A DNA stretch of 64,000 bases from Labia minor. Lineage: Eukaryota; Arthropoda; Insecta; Dermaptera; Spongiphoridae. Shown here one piece after another: positions 11,294 to 24,277 of this stretch. How positions within the stretch are numbered: the first letter of the stretch is position 1; each line of letters begins with the position of its first letter. The position numbers and the translations under genes are program-made. Where the stretch lies: assembly GCA_963082975.1 (NCBI GenBank), contig OY720349.1, positions 67,950,501 through 68,014,500 of the forward strand, given 5' to 3'. The notes below the pieces were generated by a model. The model worked only from the letters and a program-made list of their open reading frames with translations. It did not search any database and was not told the origin of the DNA.

Positions 11294-13190
11294 CTACGAA
11301 ATTCATTAAACATTCATTATATTCATTATATTTACATTAACTTTGTTATTATTAATTAATATATAAAGTAGTCGGAAGAAAAATTAAATTAAAATAGACA
11401 AAAACAAAAAAAATGGATTAAATTTTAGATTTAAAAGAATGAAAAAGAATGGAAAATAGAATAAAGAAGAATTAATTCTAATTATAAGTAAGAAAAAATA
11501 AAAAGATTTGAATTAATAATAAACAAAATTATAGAAAAGAAAAATATTCAGTTTAGAAAATAGAAATACAACAATTTATTTGCATTTACCCATCAACTCC
11601 CAATTTTTTATTTTCAATGGAATTTTAGAGCCCCAGTAAATGTAAAAAACTGAGAATAGTTAAAAGTTTTATTTCTCTATTTAGGCAAATACTAGAAAAG
11701 AAAACTACTTTAGATTTTAATGATGGGGGGAAGGGAATTTTTATATACTAAAAAAAAAAAAAAAATAATCATCCATATTTTAAAATTATTAAAAACTTAA
11801 AAATTAATTTAAAAAGTCACCATTTAATGATATTAAATACATACAATATCCTCTACAACCTTTTGCTAAATTTTAAATGATTAAATAAAAAAAAAATATT
11901 TTTTATTTTAATGTTTTTTTAAATATTTTTTTAACCAATAAATCCAAATTTTTAAAAAAAATTTTAAAATATTAACATTGTTGAATAAACTTTTCTTACA
12001 GGTTACACACTTTATATTATTACACAATGTATTATTTAAATATTAAAATTTGTATTTGGAGTTGTAATTTAAATAATAAAAATGTAGATAATATAAATAA
12101 AGAGTCATTATTATATAAAGAGGGTGTAATAAAATCATAATAAATCATATAAACGTTTTTATCTATGATAGTAAAAGATGAACAAAAAAAGAATGAATAT
12201 GCTGCTCTTTTACAATACCTGAAGAAAATAACGTTTAAACGTACATAGGATGCGCCTTAAGAGACAACAGACGGACGGACAGAGGCAATCGCAGATTAGT
12301 ATTATTGATTATCCATTTGATCAAAAAATAAAGTTTATACACATTTTTTAATTTTTTAATTTTATGAAATTATTATTCTGGAGGTATCAACATTTTAAGT
12401 AGTATGGAATAAATATGTAGTTACAATTTGAATTGATGAATCTAATAGCTTTGACTGAAAATATAAGGACTGGAATGAAAGGTTAGTACTATTCACTATT
12501 TATTTGATTAATTACAATATCGAATCATTGTTAATTAAATAGTATCAATCCATGAAAATATTTCAATATTAAATAATGAAAGGAAATTAACAAATTTATT
12601 TGTTGAAATATGGACAGATTTTGGTTTTAGGGAGGGTAGTTTTATGTTTGTATGGAAAGAGTAATGAAATATCTCAATTCTGAAATACATATGTATAATA
12701 ATAAAAATATTTAAACAATGATATAAAAATCTTTATTTAAAGATAATAAAAATATACAATACAAATTTATAAGAAATCACAAATATAAAGTTTTAAAGTA
12801 AATTCTATTTATCAGACAAATTTGTCAATATTGATTTTAATTGCTTTGGTCGGATTATATTCATTAATTCTATTAATAACTTGATTTTAAAATTAGGCTC
12901 ATCTATCCACAAATTGCATTAAGGATACAAGACTAGAAAATTAAAATCTGATTATACTCTTAAATAAAAATTTATATAATCATAATTCCTTGAAATTGTG
13001 GATAGATCATTTTTTAAATTATTTATATTAAGTATTTAAACCTTTTTAAATTTTCAATCACTTAACTTAATTATTTGGCATCTTGAAAGGAACTTAATAA
13101 TTTTTGAAGAAACTTTAATTGTAAAGCAATCAAAGGGGGGATCAAAACATATCAAATGTTGAAAAATTGACTTATCGGAAAAAATTTCTT

Positions 13191-13232
<42 letters not shown>

Positions 13233-13390
13233 ACCCTTCATAATAATAATAATAATAAAAAAAGAATTATAAAAAAAAAAAAATTATGAAATAATAAGTT
13301 ATTTTTCCTTATAGTATGTCGCCAGCATTTAATCAAAAGCAGGTGAAGATATTTTAAATATTTAAATATATTATTCTCTTTTATAATATA
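11294..13390. other. Intron, nothing recognised beyond homopolymers
   Basis: A short GC-richer patch at about 12240-12300 (GACGGACGGACAGAGG) is not assignable. A T run of about 40 bases lies at 13191-13231. No other structure seen. Confidence 0.5.
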
Positions 13391-13578
13391 TTAAGTAATT
13401 TTATGTACAAATCGGCAGTGTTTATTTAAATTGCCTTTTTGATGAAATCTTCGTTGACAGACAAAACATGCAAATTGAGGCTCTACTCCGCATTCCCATC
13501 TAATATGACGATGCAAATGGGCCTTATGTTGATAAGAGCGATAGCATTGGGGACATTGAAAACGTAGTTTTCCGTGTA
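13391..13578 (-). CDS. lola: Lola-type alternative 3' exon, two zinc fingers (type A)
   Basis: The exon has no methionine, so it appears only when read from the acceptor (minus strand TTTATGTTGCAG, AG at 13580-13579). The frame is a split Val codon, HGKLRF, then CPQCYRSYQHKAHLHRH, IRWEC (C2HC) and CFVCQRRFHQKGNLNKH, CRFVH (C2H2), ending KIT and TAA at 13391-13393. It gives 62 residues, among the shortest exons of the array. All zinc ligands are intact and substitutions relative to the exon at 9244 are mostly conservative, so it appears under constraint. The 188-base length matches the dead exon at 419-607 to within one base. Confidence 0.87.
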
Positions 13579-15497
13579 CTGCAACATAAATAAAGAAAAA
13601 AATTCAAAAAAAAAAAAAAAATATAATTAGTGTATTCCCAAAAAATGAAAGAAGGAGGAGTATTTTGATCTAATAGAGGAATAGGGAGATGAAATCTGAG
13701 CTAGACAATATTTTGGTAAAAAAAAATATGTAGATTTTATATAATAACAATGTACATTTATTAATGAAATAAGATATATTGAAGAACATTTATAAATTAA
13801 TTTATAATTTTAATTACAAATCATAAGATATGATGATAACGTACGTGTATTTATATGAAAATGTTCAACAAAAGAAATTTCATTTATATATTAATATATT
13901 TATAGTAATAAATTAAAATAAAATTAAAAACAGGATGTATTAATAAATATTTTTAATCACAGAAAATATTCATTCCACTTTTTCAATTCCTCTTTCTTTA
14001 GACAATTAAGATTGAATATTTTTACAATCAAAATATAAGTATTTGTGTTTTTTTATATTTTTATATCATATATATTATATGTATCATAAAATCATAAATG
14101 AGTATGAAAAGTGAAAATAATCTGTAAAGTTTATTTGTGATTTATTTTTATTTCTGTAATAAGTAAAAAATAGTTTATTATTAAATTGATTTATATTAGT
14201 TAAACTATATTAGCCAAAAAATAAAACTATTTATATTTGAAATAGAATTAAATTTTCAATTAATTTCTAAATAAATACAAATGGAGAGAACCGTAATAAT
14301 GCTGTAATATGTAAAATATTATTGAATAATTGATTATATAATTAAAATACATCTTACAAAAAATTAAATCTTTGTGAATATATTAATTTATTCTTTAGAA
14401 AAACTCAACACAAGAAAAATATTTTTAAAATTTAAAATATTTTTGAATTGATATGTCTCTGCATATATAATATATTTATGATGTGATTGGTTCCTTATTT
14501 TTTACAATGAATAAATAAATATAAATAACAAAACTTGATTGATTGATTGATTTGCAATAACTATTATTTTAAAAGAGTGAACTACTATTATTAAGTTACT
14601 ATATATCCATCCTAGGCATTTATGATCATTTCTAATGGAAAGGTGGAACAAGCATTCATTACTTTTAGAACAGGGTTGTTGGTTAATTTCACAAAATATT
14701 AGCATATATGGATATTGAATATTGAATATTGACAATAAAGATTTTATGTGTTTTTTTTTTTTTTTTTACAAATAACATATTTGATGATATATCATAACAT
14801 CAATATATATAAAATATGTTTGTCTATAATATTATGAATGAATAATTTTATAGTAAGATTCAATTCAAATATTTTATAAATTCAATAATGATCAAAGACT
14901 TAGATTCTTAGATAGATCAGCGAACCTGTTCTGCCAACACAAATCTTAAATTTTCAAGTCAATCAAAATATATGACAAATTGTATTAATTTAATTATTAA
15001 TATATCAATATATATATATATATATATAGGGATAATAACATATAATATATATATACATATATATTTAAAATTTATATTTTTTTTTTATTTTTTTTTTTAA
15101 TAGTTTAACATCCAACAACATATAATTTTCTATATAGAAAGTATAACTATAAATAGAGGAAACATATTCCATGGAGACATCAAACAATGAAATTCTGACA
15201 AGAAAGTTACATAACATTAATTCCGATGTTTTCTGTTGAGATTATTATAGAACAGGCACATTTAACACATACCACATTTTAAAGACATTCCATTTAGAAG
15301 AAATAAGATATACTTATCGATTGACATGACTAAAAAAAGAAGAAACTGAATAATACTAATTTAGCAAATTATTTGGTAACACTGAAGATTGTAGAATGGT
15401 GTGTTTTGAGACTCATAAGAAAGAATCTAAAAAACATCAATGTAAATTCTTAGAAATGATTTTACATCTAATATATATATATTCGTATAATTGAAAA
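13579..15497. other. Intron; possible decayed exon near its 3' side
   Basis: AT-rich with a T run at 14752-14767 and TA repeats near 15010. The candidate relic at 15185-15329 is listed separately. A cysteine-containing minus-strand frame at 14502-14735 does not keep finger spacing. Confidence 0.45.
15185..15329 (-). pseudogene. Possible decayed lola-type exon
   Basis: The minus-strand tract TTTCTTCTTTTTTTAG is followed, in the shared phase-1 frame, by VMSIDKYILFLLNGMSLKCGMC and a stop. Reading through the stop gives MCLFYNNLNRKHRN, then a cysteine and SEFHC. The spacing CxxC-x12-H and a later EFHC resemble the first finger and linker of live exons, with two stops and small spacing errors. 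The match is short and the DNA AT-rich, so chance is a real alternative. Confidence 0.3.
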
Positions 15498-16222
15498 TTA
15501 CATATTTTTATGACTCAAAATATGAACTTTTAATATGTCTTTTCGAAAAAATTTTTTCAAACAGATAGAACATTGGAAATTTGGTTCACTTATACATTCT
15601 TCACGAAGATGACGTTTCAAATGTTTAAAAAGTTTATAAGTACGTGGGCAACGATGACAGGCGTGACGAGAATGTGTCGTTGAATTTAATTGTTTTTGTT
15701 GGGGAGGCTGTTCATTTGATTTTTCTTCTTGTTTTTGATTCAACTCTTGAACCAAGGTTTGATACAGATTTGTGTTAAAGTGTTGATCCGGATCTATACT
15801 CAGGTTTTGATCCAGATCCACACTCAGATTTTGATCCAGATCCACACTCAGGTTTTTATCTAGATCCACACTCAGATTTTGATCCAGATCCACACTCAGA
15901 TTTTGATCCAGATCCACACTCAGATTTTGATCCAGATCCACACTCAGATTTTGATCCAGATCTGCATTTAGGTTTTTATCTAAATCTGTATTTAGGTTTT
16001 TAACAAGATCTTCGTCTTTAAAATCTTGATCAGAATCCTGAATCATTTGTTGTTCAGTATCTTGAATTAAATCTAGATCTGAGTCTTGAATTAAATCTAG
16101 AACTGGTTGTTGAATTAATTGTAAATCGGAATGTTCTATTAATTGTAGATCTGGCTCCTCCATCAACTCTAGTTCCGGTTGTTGAATCTGCTCTAGAACT
16201 GGGAGTTGGTCCGGTATTTCAT
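15498..16222 (-). CDS. lola: Lola-type alternative 3' exon with expanded acidic repeat (type B)
   Basis: Longest exon of the array, adding 241 residues from the acceptor TTATTTAG (AG at 16224-16223). It opens with an acidic, Gln-rich leader (DEIPDQLPVLEQIQ...) containing a loose DLxLIQ repeat. About ten copies of an eight-residue unit follow (consensus DLDQNLSV, roughly residues 84-163), encoded by a 24-bp minisatellite at about 15780-16000. Then come a QKQ-rich spacer and the finger pair: C2HC (CHRCPRTYKLFKHLKRHL, EEC) and C2H2 (CSICLKKFFRKDILKVH, SH). The second finger ends H-x3-H instead of H-x4-H. All ligands are present. Such an acidic leader might act as an activation or interaction region, which is inference. 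Most repeat copies differ only at single residues, which suggests recent expansion and possible length polymorphism. Confidence 0.9.
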
Positions 16223-19200
16223 CTAAATAATAAAAAATAAGAAAAATGATTAGAATACATTGGATAACTTCTTAAAATAAAAACATGTATTCACAATATT
16301 TAATTTTCTGAAAGATAATATATATATATATACATATATGTATATAATAATATAATATAAATTAATATATTTTATAAAAAGCATTTAAAGATAAGTAAAA
16401 AAAAAAAAAAAAAATAAATTTGTGTTATAATAAATTTATGATGTCTTCCTAGTAGAAGTTATAGAATATACAGGTCATCTCTCCGTGGGGTTAAATTAAA
16501 TTTTCCTTATTTAATTATCTATTAACCATTAATGTTGTTTTTTCAGTTTTAACAATTAATTATATTCTCCCCTTGACTTCGAGAAACTGGTATTGATTTT
16601 GTGCATAATAGATCCACGCATTTTAAAAAATAATCGTACAAATTATCTTGCTTTATATTCATAATTGCTTGTAACAAAAAATAATAATCATATGTTCTAC
16701 AACTTGGTAAATTGATTTTTAAATAAAATGTAAAGTGAATACCTATACATGAATGAATATACTTATGTACTTTAAAAAAAAAAAAGAAAATTATATATTA
16801 AGTCTATAATTATTTTGTTTATATATAATAAATAATGGTTCATTTTAAGATCTTCAATAATAATAATAATAATAATTTGACTAATAAATTCCCAAATTCC
16901 TATTTTAAAAAATAGAATAACATATATTATTATTATTAAAACAACGAATATATGATTATTTAATTTATAAAATTTATTAATTAGTAAATAATAGAAGAGA
17001 TTAAGTTTGTAAATATAATAATTTATTATTATTTTCTTTTCTTTGAATATAATATTGATTTTTTTTTTCTATTTTTTAAGGTAAATACATAATTATGAGC
17101 ATATATTGAAAAGTATATTAACGATAAGGCATATCAGTCATTAAAATAAGCTGCACCCTCTAAGGTTTTTGAGGCCACAGTCTTAAAATTTATAAATAAA
17201 AAATTCATATTAATAATTAATAAATTAAAAAATCAATTTTAGAAATTAAATTTTATTTTATATAAGAATATGGAGCCTCAAAAAAAGTACAAATGCAATC
17301 CCAATGATATGATATAATTTTTAATATATTAAATAAATATAAAATTATGTGGCTATTTATGTACATTTTCTGTGTAACAAATTTAGATTAGATTAAATGT
17401 TATGAATCAGAGAAAAAAAATAGTAGTATCATCAATTTGTGAATTTATTCAATTAATTAACACAAATAATTATTAACATAATATATGTAAATATGTTTTA
17501 TTATATATACTACACAAACAATTTAAATACATTATAATATATATAAATTATAATATCATCTACATAATTACATTAAATAAATTCTTAATTTAAAAGAAAA
17601 AATAATATGATATAACTTTGGTATAAATATATGTAAATGATTAGAGTATACGTTGACAATGAAAAAAATACTTTAATAAATAAATATTATTTAATTTTTT
17701 TTTTAATATCTACGTATTGGTTAATAAGTTATTTTAACATTTATGAATTTATATTTTATACTTTATTTCTGAATTTCTGGTTATATTAAAAAATGATTTT
17801 TTTCGTTAATTCACATTAATGTTTGCTAAATATTTTATAAAAAGAAAAAATAGATTAAGATTCCATTATTTTTATTTGAATTTTTCCAGAAAAATAGTGT
17901 TTTTTTTTTTTCTTTTTGGTATTATAAAATCTTTTAGATAATTAAGAATATGTATTTAATTGGATTGTGTGATATTATTAAAGATAAATATGCAGTCTTT
18001 AATATTTGCACTGTTTAAAAATGTTATTTATTTAATAAAAAGATCTATGATCTACATATTTCTATTTAATGATTATTTATATTATGTATTAAAAAAAAAA
18101 GAGAATCATCATAGAAATATACCCTGTCTTTATAAGCATTATTTATTTATTTGTTCATCAAGAGATTTAGTTTATATTATAATTAAATAGAAATAAAAAA
18201 TAAATCATATGAAATTATTTTATTAAAAAAAAAAAAAAAAAAAAAATAATTTATATGTTTGTATGTATTTTAAAACATAGATATTATATATTAAATGTTA
18301 CAAACTAGAGCAGCGGTCGCCAAACTTTTTGACCTCACAGACCAGTTAATTCATAATTTAAATCCCGCGGACCACTAATAGGATTTTTTAAGAGTGTTAA
18401 ATATATTTATATTTATAAATAAAAATTGTGATCAAAGAACACATAAAATGTACCTAGTTAATAAAATGAAACTATTATCACGTATTGTTATGAATTGAAT
18501 CATGTTGTAATGCATCTTAAAACATAACTTAACTTAACATGATGAGTAAGTAAGTAAGTATATTCCACCAGCGAAATTTTCTTGCGGACCACCCACCACT
18601 TTGGCAACCGCTGTACTAGAGCATGAGAATAAGATATATATATAAATCATATATTTATTGGAGTATATGTTCAATATATCTTTGAATTAACTAATTTATT
18701 TGAATAAAGAATATATAAAGATTTTTTTGTAAATAATAGATTTAGATCTAAAAGGTATAAATATAAATTCGATTAAAGGTATATGATTATAATACATAAA
18801 TAATACAGCCTCTTTTGATTTTCTCTTAACATTCATATATTTTGGAAGATTGCGTTTTTATTTTTCTCACTTTTCAATGATATGTATTTTTAAGTATTCT
18901 TTATTAATTAGATATTCAAAACGTATTTATAGTTATCAACATTTAAATGATATTTTAAAATATAATTTTATTAAAATAATAATAATAAAATTATATTTTT
19001 TTAATACCTAATATCTTTATATAATTAATAAATTTATTGAATATTTAATTATATTATAATTTGATTTAATAAAATAATTTTTCTAAAGAATTTATCAATT
19101 GAAATATCAAATTAAATGCCAATATTCTAGTATCATTAGATTAGATTAGACAATGAGGACTAATTCCTAATTAAAAAAGTGCTTCAGGAAATTGTAATAA

Positions 19201-19757
19201 TAATATTAATAATAATAGTTGGATTTAAAAAAAATTTACAATGCTATTTTTGATATTTAATGGCAGAAAATATTGCATTGTATAGGACCCCCTTCATTTA
19301 TTTTAATTAAATAAAAAATCATAAAAGTCATAAAGCTACAGTTGTCCGAGATCTCAATAAAAAATACTATTAATAAAATTAATTATTATAATTCTTTAAT
19401 TATAGAGAGATGGTGGATTCCCATATTACTCTCTTTTCCAATTACTTGCAAAAATTTAAAAATATCGTACTTTTATTATCATAAGATAAACTTTACGCTT
19501 CCGGTCGTTAAAATAATTTTAATTTTATTAAATTTTTTTACTAGATTATTCCGAAAATTTAATTAGTTTTAGCTAAAGATTATAATAATTTTATTATTGA
19601 ATCTTATTTTCTCTCTTTTATACATATAAAACAAGCAGTGTTATATTTATATAAATATATTAAAGAAATATACATAATTGTATCAATAAATTATTAAATT
19701 TGACCTCATACAAAACGAAAACGTTAAATAATATTTATTTTGAAGATGATAGAGATA
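16223..19757. other. Long intron; holds one hAT-type MITE
   Basis: The only assignable item is the MITE at 18311-18613. The open frames at 17960-18190 (plus) and 19342-19566 (plus) are rich in Ile, Tyr, Lys and Asn and have no motif. Confidence 0.5.
18311..18613. mobile_element. hAT-type MITE, 303 bp, with target duplication
   Basis: Terminal inverted repeats read CAGCGGTCGCCAAACTTT from the left and CAGCGGTTGCCAAAGTGG from the right. Flanking 8-mers AACTAGAG (18303-18310) and TACTAGAG (18614-18621) agree at 7 of 8 positions. The subterminal GCGGACCAC occurs at both ends. No coding capacity, so it is a non-autonomous element that would need a hAT transposase in trans. Confidence 0.82.
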
Positions 19758-20035
19758 TCATAACTGATAGATTTCTGAAATATTTGTTATATTCGTTGAT
19801 TCCGTTTTCAAGAAGATTTCTCGATGTTTGTGTCGGACATGAGCATTGAGATTATCCCTTCTAGCAATACGTATGGGACAAAAGGGACATTGAAATCGGG
19901 GATAGATCCCGCATTCATTTTTTAAATGCCGATTCAAATGTTTCCGTTGTTTATAAGTTCTTCCACATTGTGGACAGGGATGTCGATGTTGATGGCCTGC
20001 TGCAGCCATTAAGGACTCGAGGGGCAGATATAAAC
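19758..20035 (-). CDS. lola: Lola-type alternative 3' exon, two zinc fingers (A-like)
   Basis: The acceptor is TTTGTTTTGGTCTTTAG (AG at 20037-20036). The frame gives GLYLPLESLMAAAGHQHRH, a mildly hydrophobic leader, then CPQCGRTYKQRKHLNRH with ECG (C2HC) and CPFCPIRIARRDNLNAH with KH (C2H2). A 20-residue Ser/Thr/Ile-rich tail follows (REIFLKTESTNITNISEIYQL), unusual among the short exons. Total 92 residues. The linker ECGIYPRF is type A, but the second finger has IARRDN in place of HQKGN, so it is a divergent A. The methionine further upstream lies in intron sequence and is not a start. Confidence 0.88.
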
Positions 20036-22025
20036 CTAAAGACCAAAACAAATGAAATGTTGAAAAAGGTAAAGGATTCGGGAATTTGGGACGTTTTTAT
20101 GGGAGAGAGTTTTAAGAAAGGGAATGTGGTGAGATGGTTAGAATATGTCGTGCAAATGGAGAAACTAATTTGAGAAATTTCCATCTTTTAATTTCCATCA
20201 AATAAATAATAATTAAATAAAAAAAAAAAAAAACGAGGTGCAAGTTATTATAATTCCAATTACCATGCAGTGAAGGCAACATTGTCTGTTAACGCTAATC
20301 ACACAAACGAAAATATTGAAATACTTCCCAAAATTCATATTATTCTCCTGTGAATGAATTATTTTAGAAAATAATTGTTGAAAATAAATAAACTAATCAC
20401 TTGAAACGGATTGTAATTTTTTGCACCATATTCAGGTAAGATTATAGATTTTAGTGGTCATTATGGGGTCTAAGCTTATTTTAGTCAGGCTTCGCAAATA
20501 TTTAGGAAAATTATTATATTAAATTATCAAGTTTTTACTTTGTATAAATTAATAAACTGTTTGATAAAAGTTGGATTCTTCGTCCTTAATTGGATTATAT
20601 ATATATATATATATATATGTAAAAAGCACATAATTATATCAATTGGGTATCAGAGCGGAATTATCTGTGGATGAGAGATGTACAACAATTTATAATATAT
20701 TAATTTTACACTTCCCCTTCCCATGAGGAATATCTAAATAAATATATTTTTTCTGATGATATATATATATATATATATATATATAGTATCTGTTAATATA
20801 GTGATCCATATAATTACCTTTTTACCATTTTAATCATTTAATCATTTTAATCATTGAAATAAGCATTTAATGAATATATGTGATTTATGAGTCATGAGGC
20901 CATACTAAAATATATTTGTTTTTATATAATATATCTACCAATATCTATATATATATATATATATATAGGTATATACAATATACATAGATAGATAGATAGA
21001 TAAATTAATTTACAAAAAAATCAAAAATATTAATAGATCGAGGAGAAATATTGTAATTTACTTTTATCACAAAATGAAATACTGAAATTAATAAGTTATA
21101 TTTTAATCAATTTTTGGTAATTATTTTAAAAAAGTCAATTATAAATTATACTAAAAACCTTTATTTATTTATAAGAAATGTTTAAAGTTTAAAGGATTAC
21201 TGGTAAACTAATACTTCTTTATTGTTTTAATAATTAATTAATAGAAAGAGTCTCCCTTCGCGTTTCATTCCTCTCGCTAACGTTTATTTATTTTGGACGA
21301 AAAATTTTTTTATAAAAATAAATCTTCTACTGTTAACTGATATTTATTTAGGATTATTTTTTTAATCAATAATATAATAGAGAGTAAAAAAATATAAATT
21401 TGATCAGAAACGTAAACAAGGACATTTTGTTACTTTTCTAGGTTCTTACCATTAATATCTCTAAACACTTAGTAACTAGGGTTATTAGCTTTTAGATCCT
21501 CTTATCAAATAACTTTTTAATAAATCTGAATAGCAATTATACATAACGATTTAATATGTTTTTTTTTCTAAGATTTTAACGATTGAAAATTTGCCCTAAA
21601 ATTAAATTTTACAATACATATTTAAATGAATGTTAACAATTTAAATGAAAAGATTTTTTAATTATTTTTTATTTAAATATCATTTTTAATAAATTTGTAA
21701 ATTTATTGAATAGATATTTGATAGTTATTTTCAGTTAAGGTAGAAAACAGATTTAATACAAAATGACAAATAAATATTAAATATATTATTAAGCTGCAAA
21801 ACCTCATCAAAGAGATTAAAAAAATTAATTTAAACAAGCAAGGAGTAGAGTTCATTTGTAATAATAATAATAATAATAATATATACAATTTATAATTCTT
21901 TTTCCAAAAAATAGATCATACAAGTATTTTAATATAAATTTATATATTATTATATTCATACTATTGTTTATTAAACAAATAAATAATATTTATAACATAG
22001 AAAATAATATTTAATTTTATAAAAA
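20036..22025. other. Intron, TA and TAGA microsatellites
   Basis: TA repeats at about 20600-20618, 20758-20785 and 20945-20967, then a GATA run to 21002. The 140 bases next to the acceptor (20040-20175) are pyrimidine-rich on the transcribed strand and open in two frames, which explains overlapping spurious frames. No gene seen. Confidence 0.5.
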
Positions 22026-22249
22026 TTATTTAATATTATGTACAAATAAACGATGTCTATTTAAATGATCTTTTCGATTGAATCTCCTTCTACAAATTTC
22101 ACATCCGAAGTTTTGTTTTGCACCACATTCCTCACGCATATGCCGTAATAAATTATGACGATGTTTGTATTTTCGTGGACATTGTGGGCACGCATGAGTG
22201 GAATTTTCAAAATTAAATCCAATCCATTGAAGACTAGGCAGATCGTAAA
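22026..22249 (-). CDS. lola: Lola-type alternative 3' exon, two zinc fingers (type B)
   Basis: The acceptor TTTGTGTCGTAG (AG at 22251-22250) opens on VYDLPSLQWIGFNFENSTHA, then CPQCPRKYKHRHNLLRHM with EEC (C2HC) and CEICRRRFNRKDHLNRH with VH (C2H2), ending NIK. It adds 74 residues with all zinc ligands intact. The linker EECGAKQNF and RKDHLNRH mark it as type B, closest in the second finger to the exon at 2168 (RKDHLKKH). Residues upstream of VYDL in the longer open frame are intronic: they are hydrophobic and encoded by the pyrimidine-rich tract. Confidence 0.9.
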
Positions 22250-22950
22250 CTACGACACAAATAAAAAAAAACAAAACAAACATAACATTTGAATTTAAGA
22301 AGTAAATTAATGAACACATTTCAAAATTTTCAAAATATATAAGGGTGTCTGTAAACAATTATTATTAAAGAAAAATTGAATGATAAAAATATATTAAATA
22401 AGAAAAAATACAATTAAATATTGTAGAATTCTTAGTCTCTTAAGTAGCAGATGCGTGTGGATCTTCAAGTAATTCGAATAAAATCCATATGTTTTGAAAT
22501 AAACATATATAGATATACATTTAAATAAAAAATTATAATTATAAACATTTTTTATTTGAATTTCAAGTGAATTAAAAGAAAATCAATAGTTAGATAAATA
22601 ATTTATTATTTATTTTAATAATATCATCATATACATCACTACAAACACAATTGCTATTTTAAAATGATTGAAAATCATTGAAAATCTTAAAATATCATGC
22701 TGTAGTTGTAGTAAAACACTAACAACTCTCTCTCTCTCTCTCTCTTACACTGATAAAGGGCTTGATAAAAGGTTCTTTTTCATTCTTATAAGGATTAACT
22801 CAAGGATTGAAATATTGAACTTAATTTTTTAAATCAGTAAAAAACTATTAGACAGTTCTAGAACTACTTCATTTTAAATTAATTAAAAAATAAATCAATC
22901 TAACTTAATATGACAAATACATGATTTTCATTGATTCTCCAGAAATAACG

Positions 22951-22981
<31 letters not shown>

Positions 22982-23789
22982 GATTATTTACAAATATATT
23001 TAACAAATAAAACAATACTTAAATTTTTATATGAACTTATAATAAAAAATTCAGAGTTTGACAAGAATGTTGAATATTAAAAATATAATAATAGAAACAT
23101 AGGAACACTTCAAATAAAATAATGATCACAGATAAAAGTTGATAAAAGGCCTAAATAAAATTATAAAATTTAATAAATTGATTAATTTTTAGGCTAGCTC
23201 TGATAAACTATTGCATATTTCTGTTTTTGTTTTACAATATTATTTATTTACATTACTTTAATAAAATGTTGATAATTTACAAAATTATGAGATAAAAACT
23301 AAAAATAAAGATAATCATGCATAAAATAATTAGAAATTTAATTTAATAATAATTTAATATAATAATACTCTTATATAGTATTTTCATAATATATATATAT
23401 ATATATATTTTATTTTATGTCATATTTCTTTTACTCATTTTATAAAATAAATAGAAAAAAATGAGAAAATTTCTGGTATAAAATTTTATTTATATTATAA
23501 TAATTAATAAATTATTGTTATAGAGCCTAGAATTTTACAATTTGCTAGTTACTAAGCAAAACTAGATAGCATTAAGAATCTTTGAAATTCATTTATTCCT
23601 AAACTATAAAATACTACTGGAATTATTATAACTAAATTTAAAATTAAATAAGTATTTATTTTACATATGTTTATAATTATATAAGAGAATATAAATAAGA
23701 TCTATTATTATTATAGAGAGAATATCTGAATATTATCTACTACTAGGTTAAATGTGTACCAGTAGTTGACCACAAATATTTTTGATTAA

Positions 23790-24277
23790 CCCTTTGGGTA
23801 CATTTGACGGCTCACGCTCGTCATGCGCAAATTTTGGCGTAATAACATTTGACGAGTCCGACTCGTCATTTCAAATAACGCCAACAGAGTCCAAACAACA
23901 CCCTACAAAAAGATGCCGAGTTTGTTATAAAAACAAAATTAGAAGTGAAACTACCTGGCAGTGCAAACAATGCCAAGTACCTCTGCATTTACCAACATGT
24001 TTCGAAAAATATCACACTTTGCAAAATTATTAGTAATTTTCTTTTTGATATATTTAGTTGAAAGTTGAAAACTATTTGTTATTATTTTTGTTTGTTTTAT
24101 TTATCATTATTATTCTGTAATTATTATAAACTTATATCTTATTTAAACTATGTATTAAATTGAAATAAACAATTTGTTACATACAAAATATTGCATTATC
24201 ATACATCATTCAGATAGCAACAAATTAAATACGTTTCAGATGCATGATACTCTTTGAATAATTCAGTACCCAAAGGG
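23790..24277 (+). mobile_element. piggyBac deletion derivative with TTAA target sites
   Basis: The element is bounded by TTAA at 23786-23789 and 24278-24281, with inverted termini CCCTTTGGGTAC and GTACCCAAAGGG. TTAA duplication and a CCC terminus are hallmarks of piggyBac transposons. Only the extreme 5' end and the C-terminal coding part remain, joined by an internal deletion. The 5' end carries two subterminal palindromic units (CATTTGACGGCTCACGCTCG and TGACGAGTCCGACTCGTCA) that could be transposase-binding sites, which is inference. Confidence 0.88.
23885..24033 (+). pseudogene. C-terminal zinc-binding tail of a piggyBac transposase
   Basis: The frame reads SKQHPTKRCRVCYKNKIRS..., then CKQCQVPLHLPTCFEKYHT, and stops at 24033. 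The arrangement CxxC...CxxCxxxLxxxxCFxxYH is the cysteine-rich domain that closes piggyBac transposases and helps bind terminal repeats. The catalytic RNase H-like domain is missing, so it cannot be active. It is not part of the surrounding gene and lies on the opposite strand. Confidence 0.85.

Noticed and set aside
14502-14735. Cysteine-containing minus-strand frame (CSKSNECLFHLSIRNDHKC)
   Set aside because: Cys/His spacing does not fit C2HC or C2H2, and there is no acceptor in the right phase.
19951-20184. Overlapping open frames on both strands next to the exon at 19758
   Set aside because: They are shadows of the exon plus a pyrimidine-rich intron tract. The exon frame alone has intact fingers.
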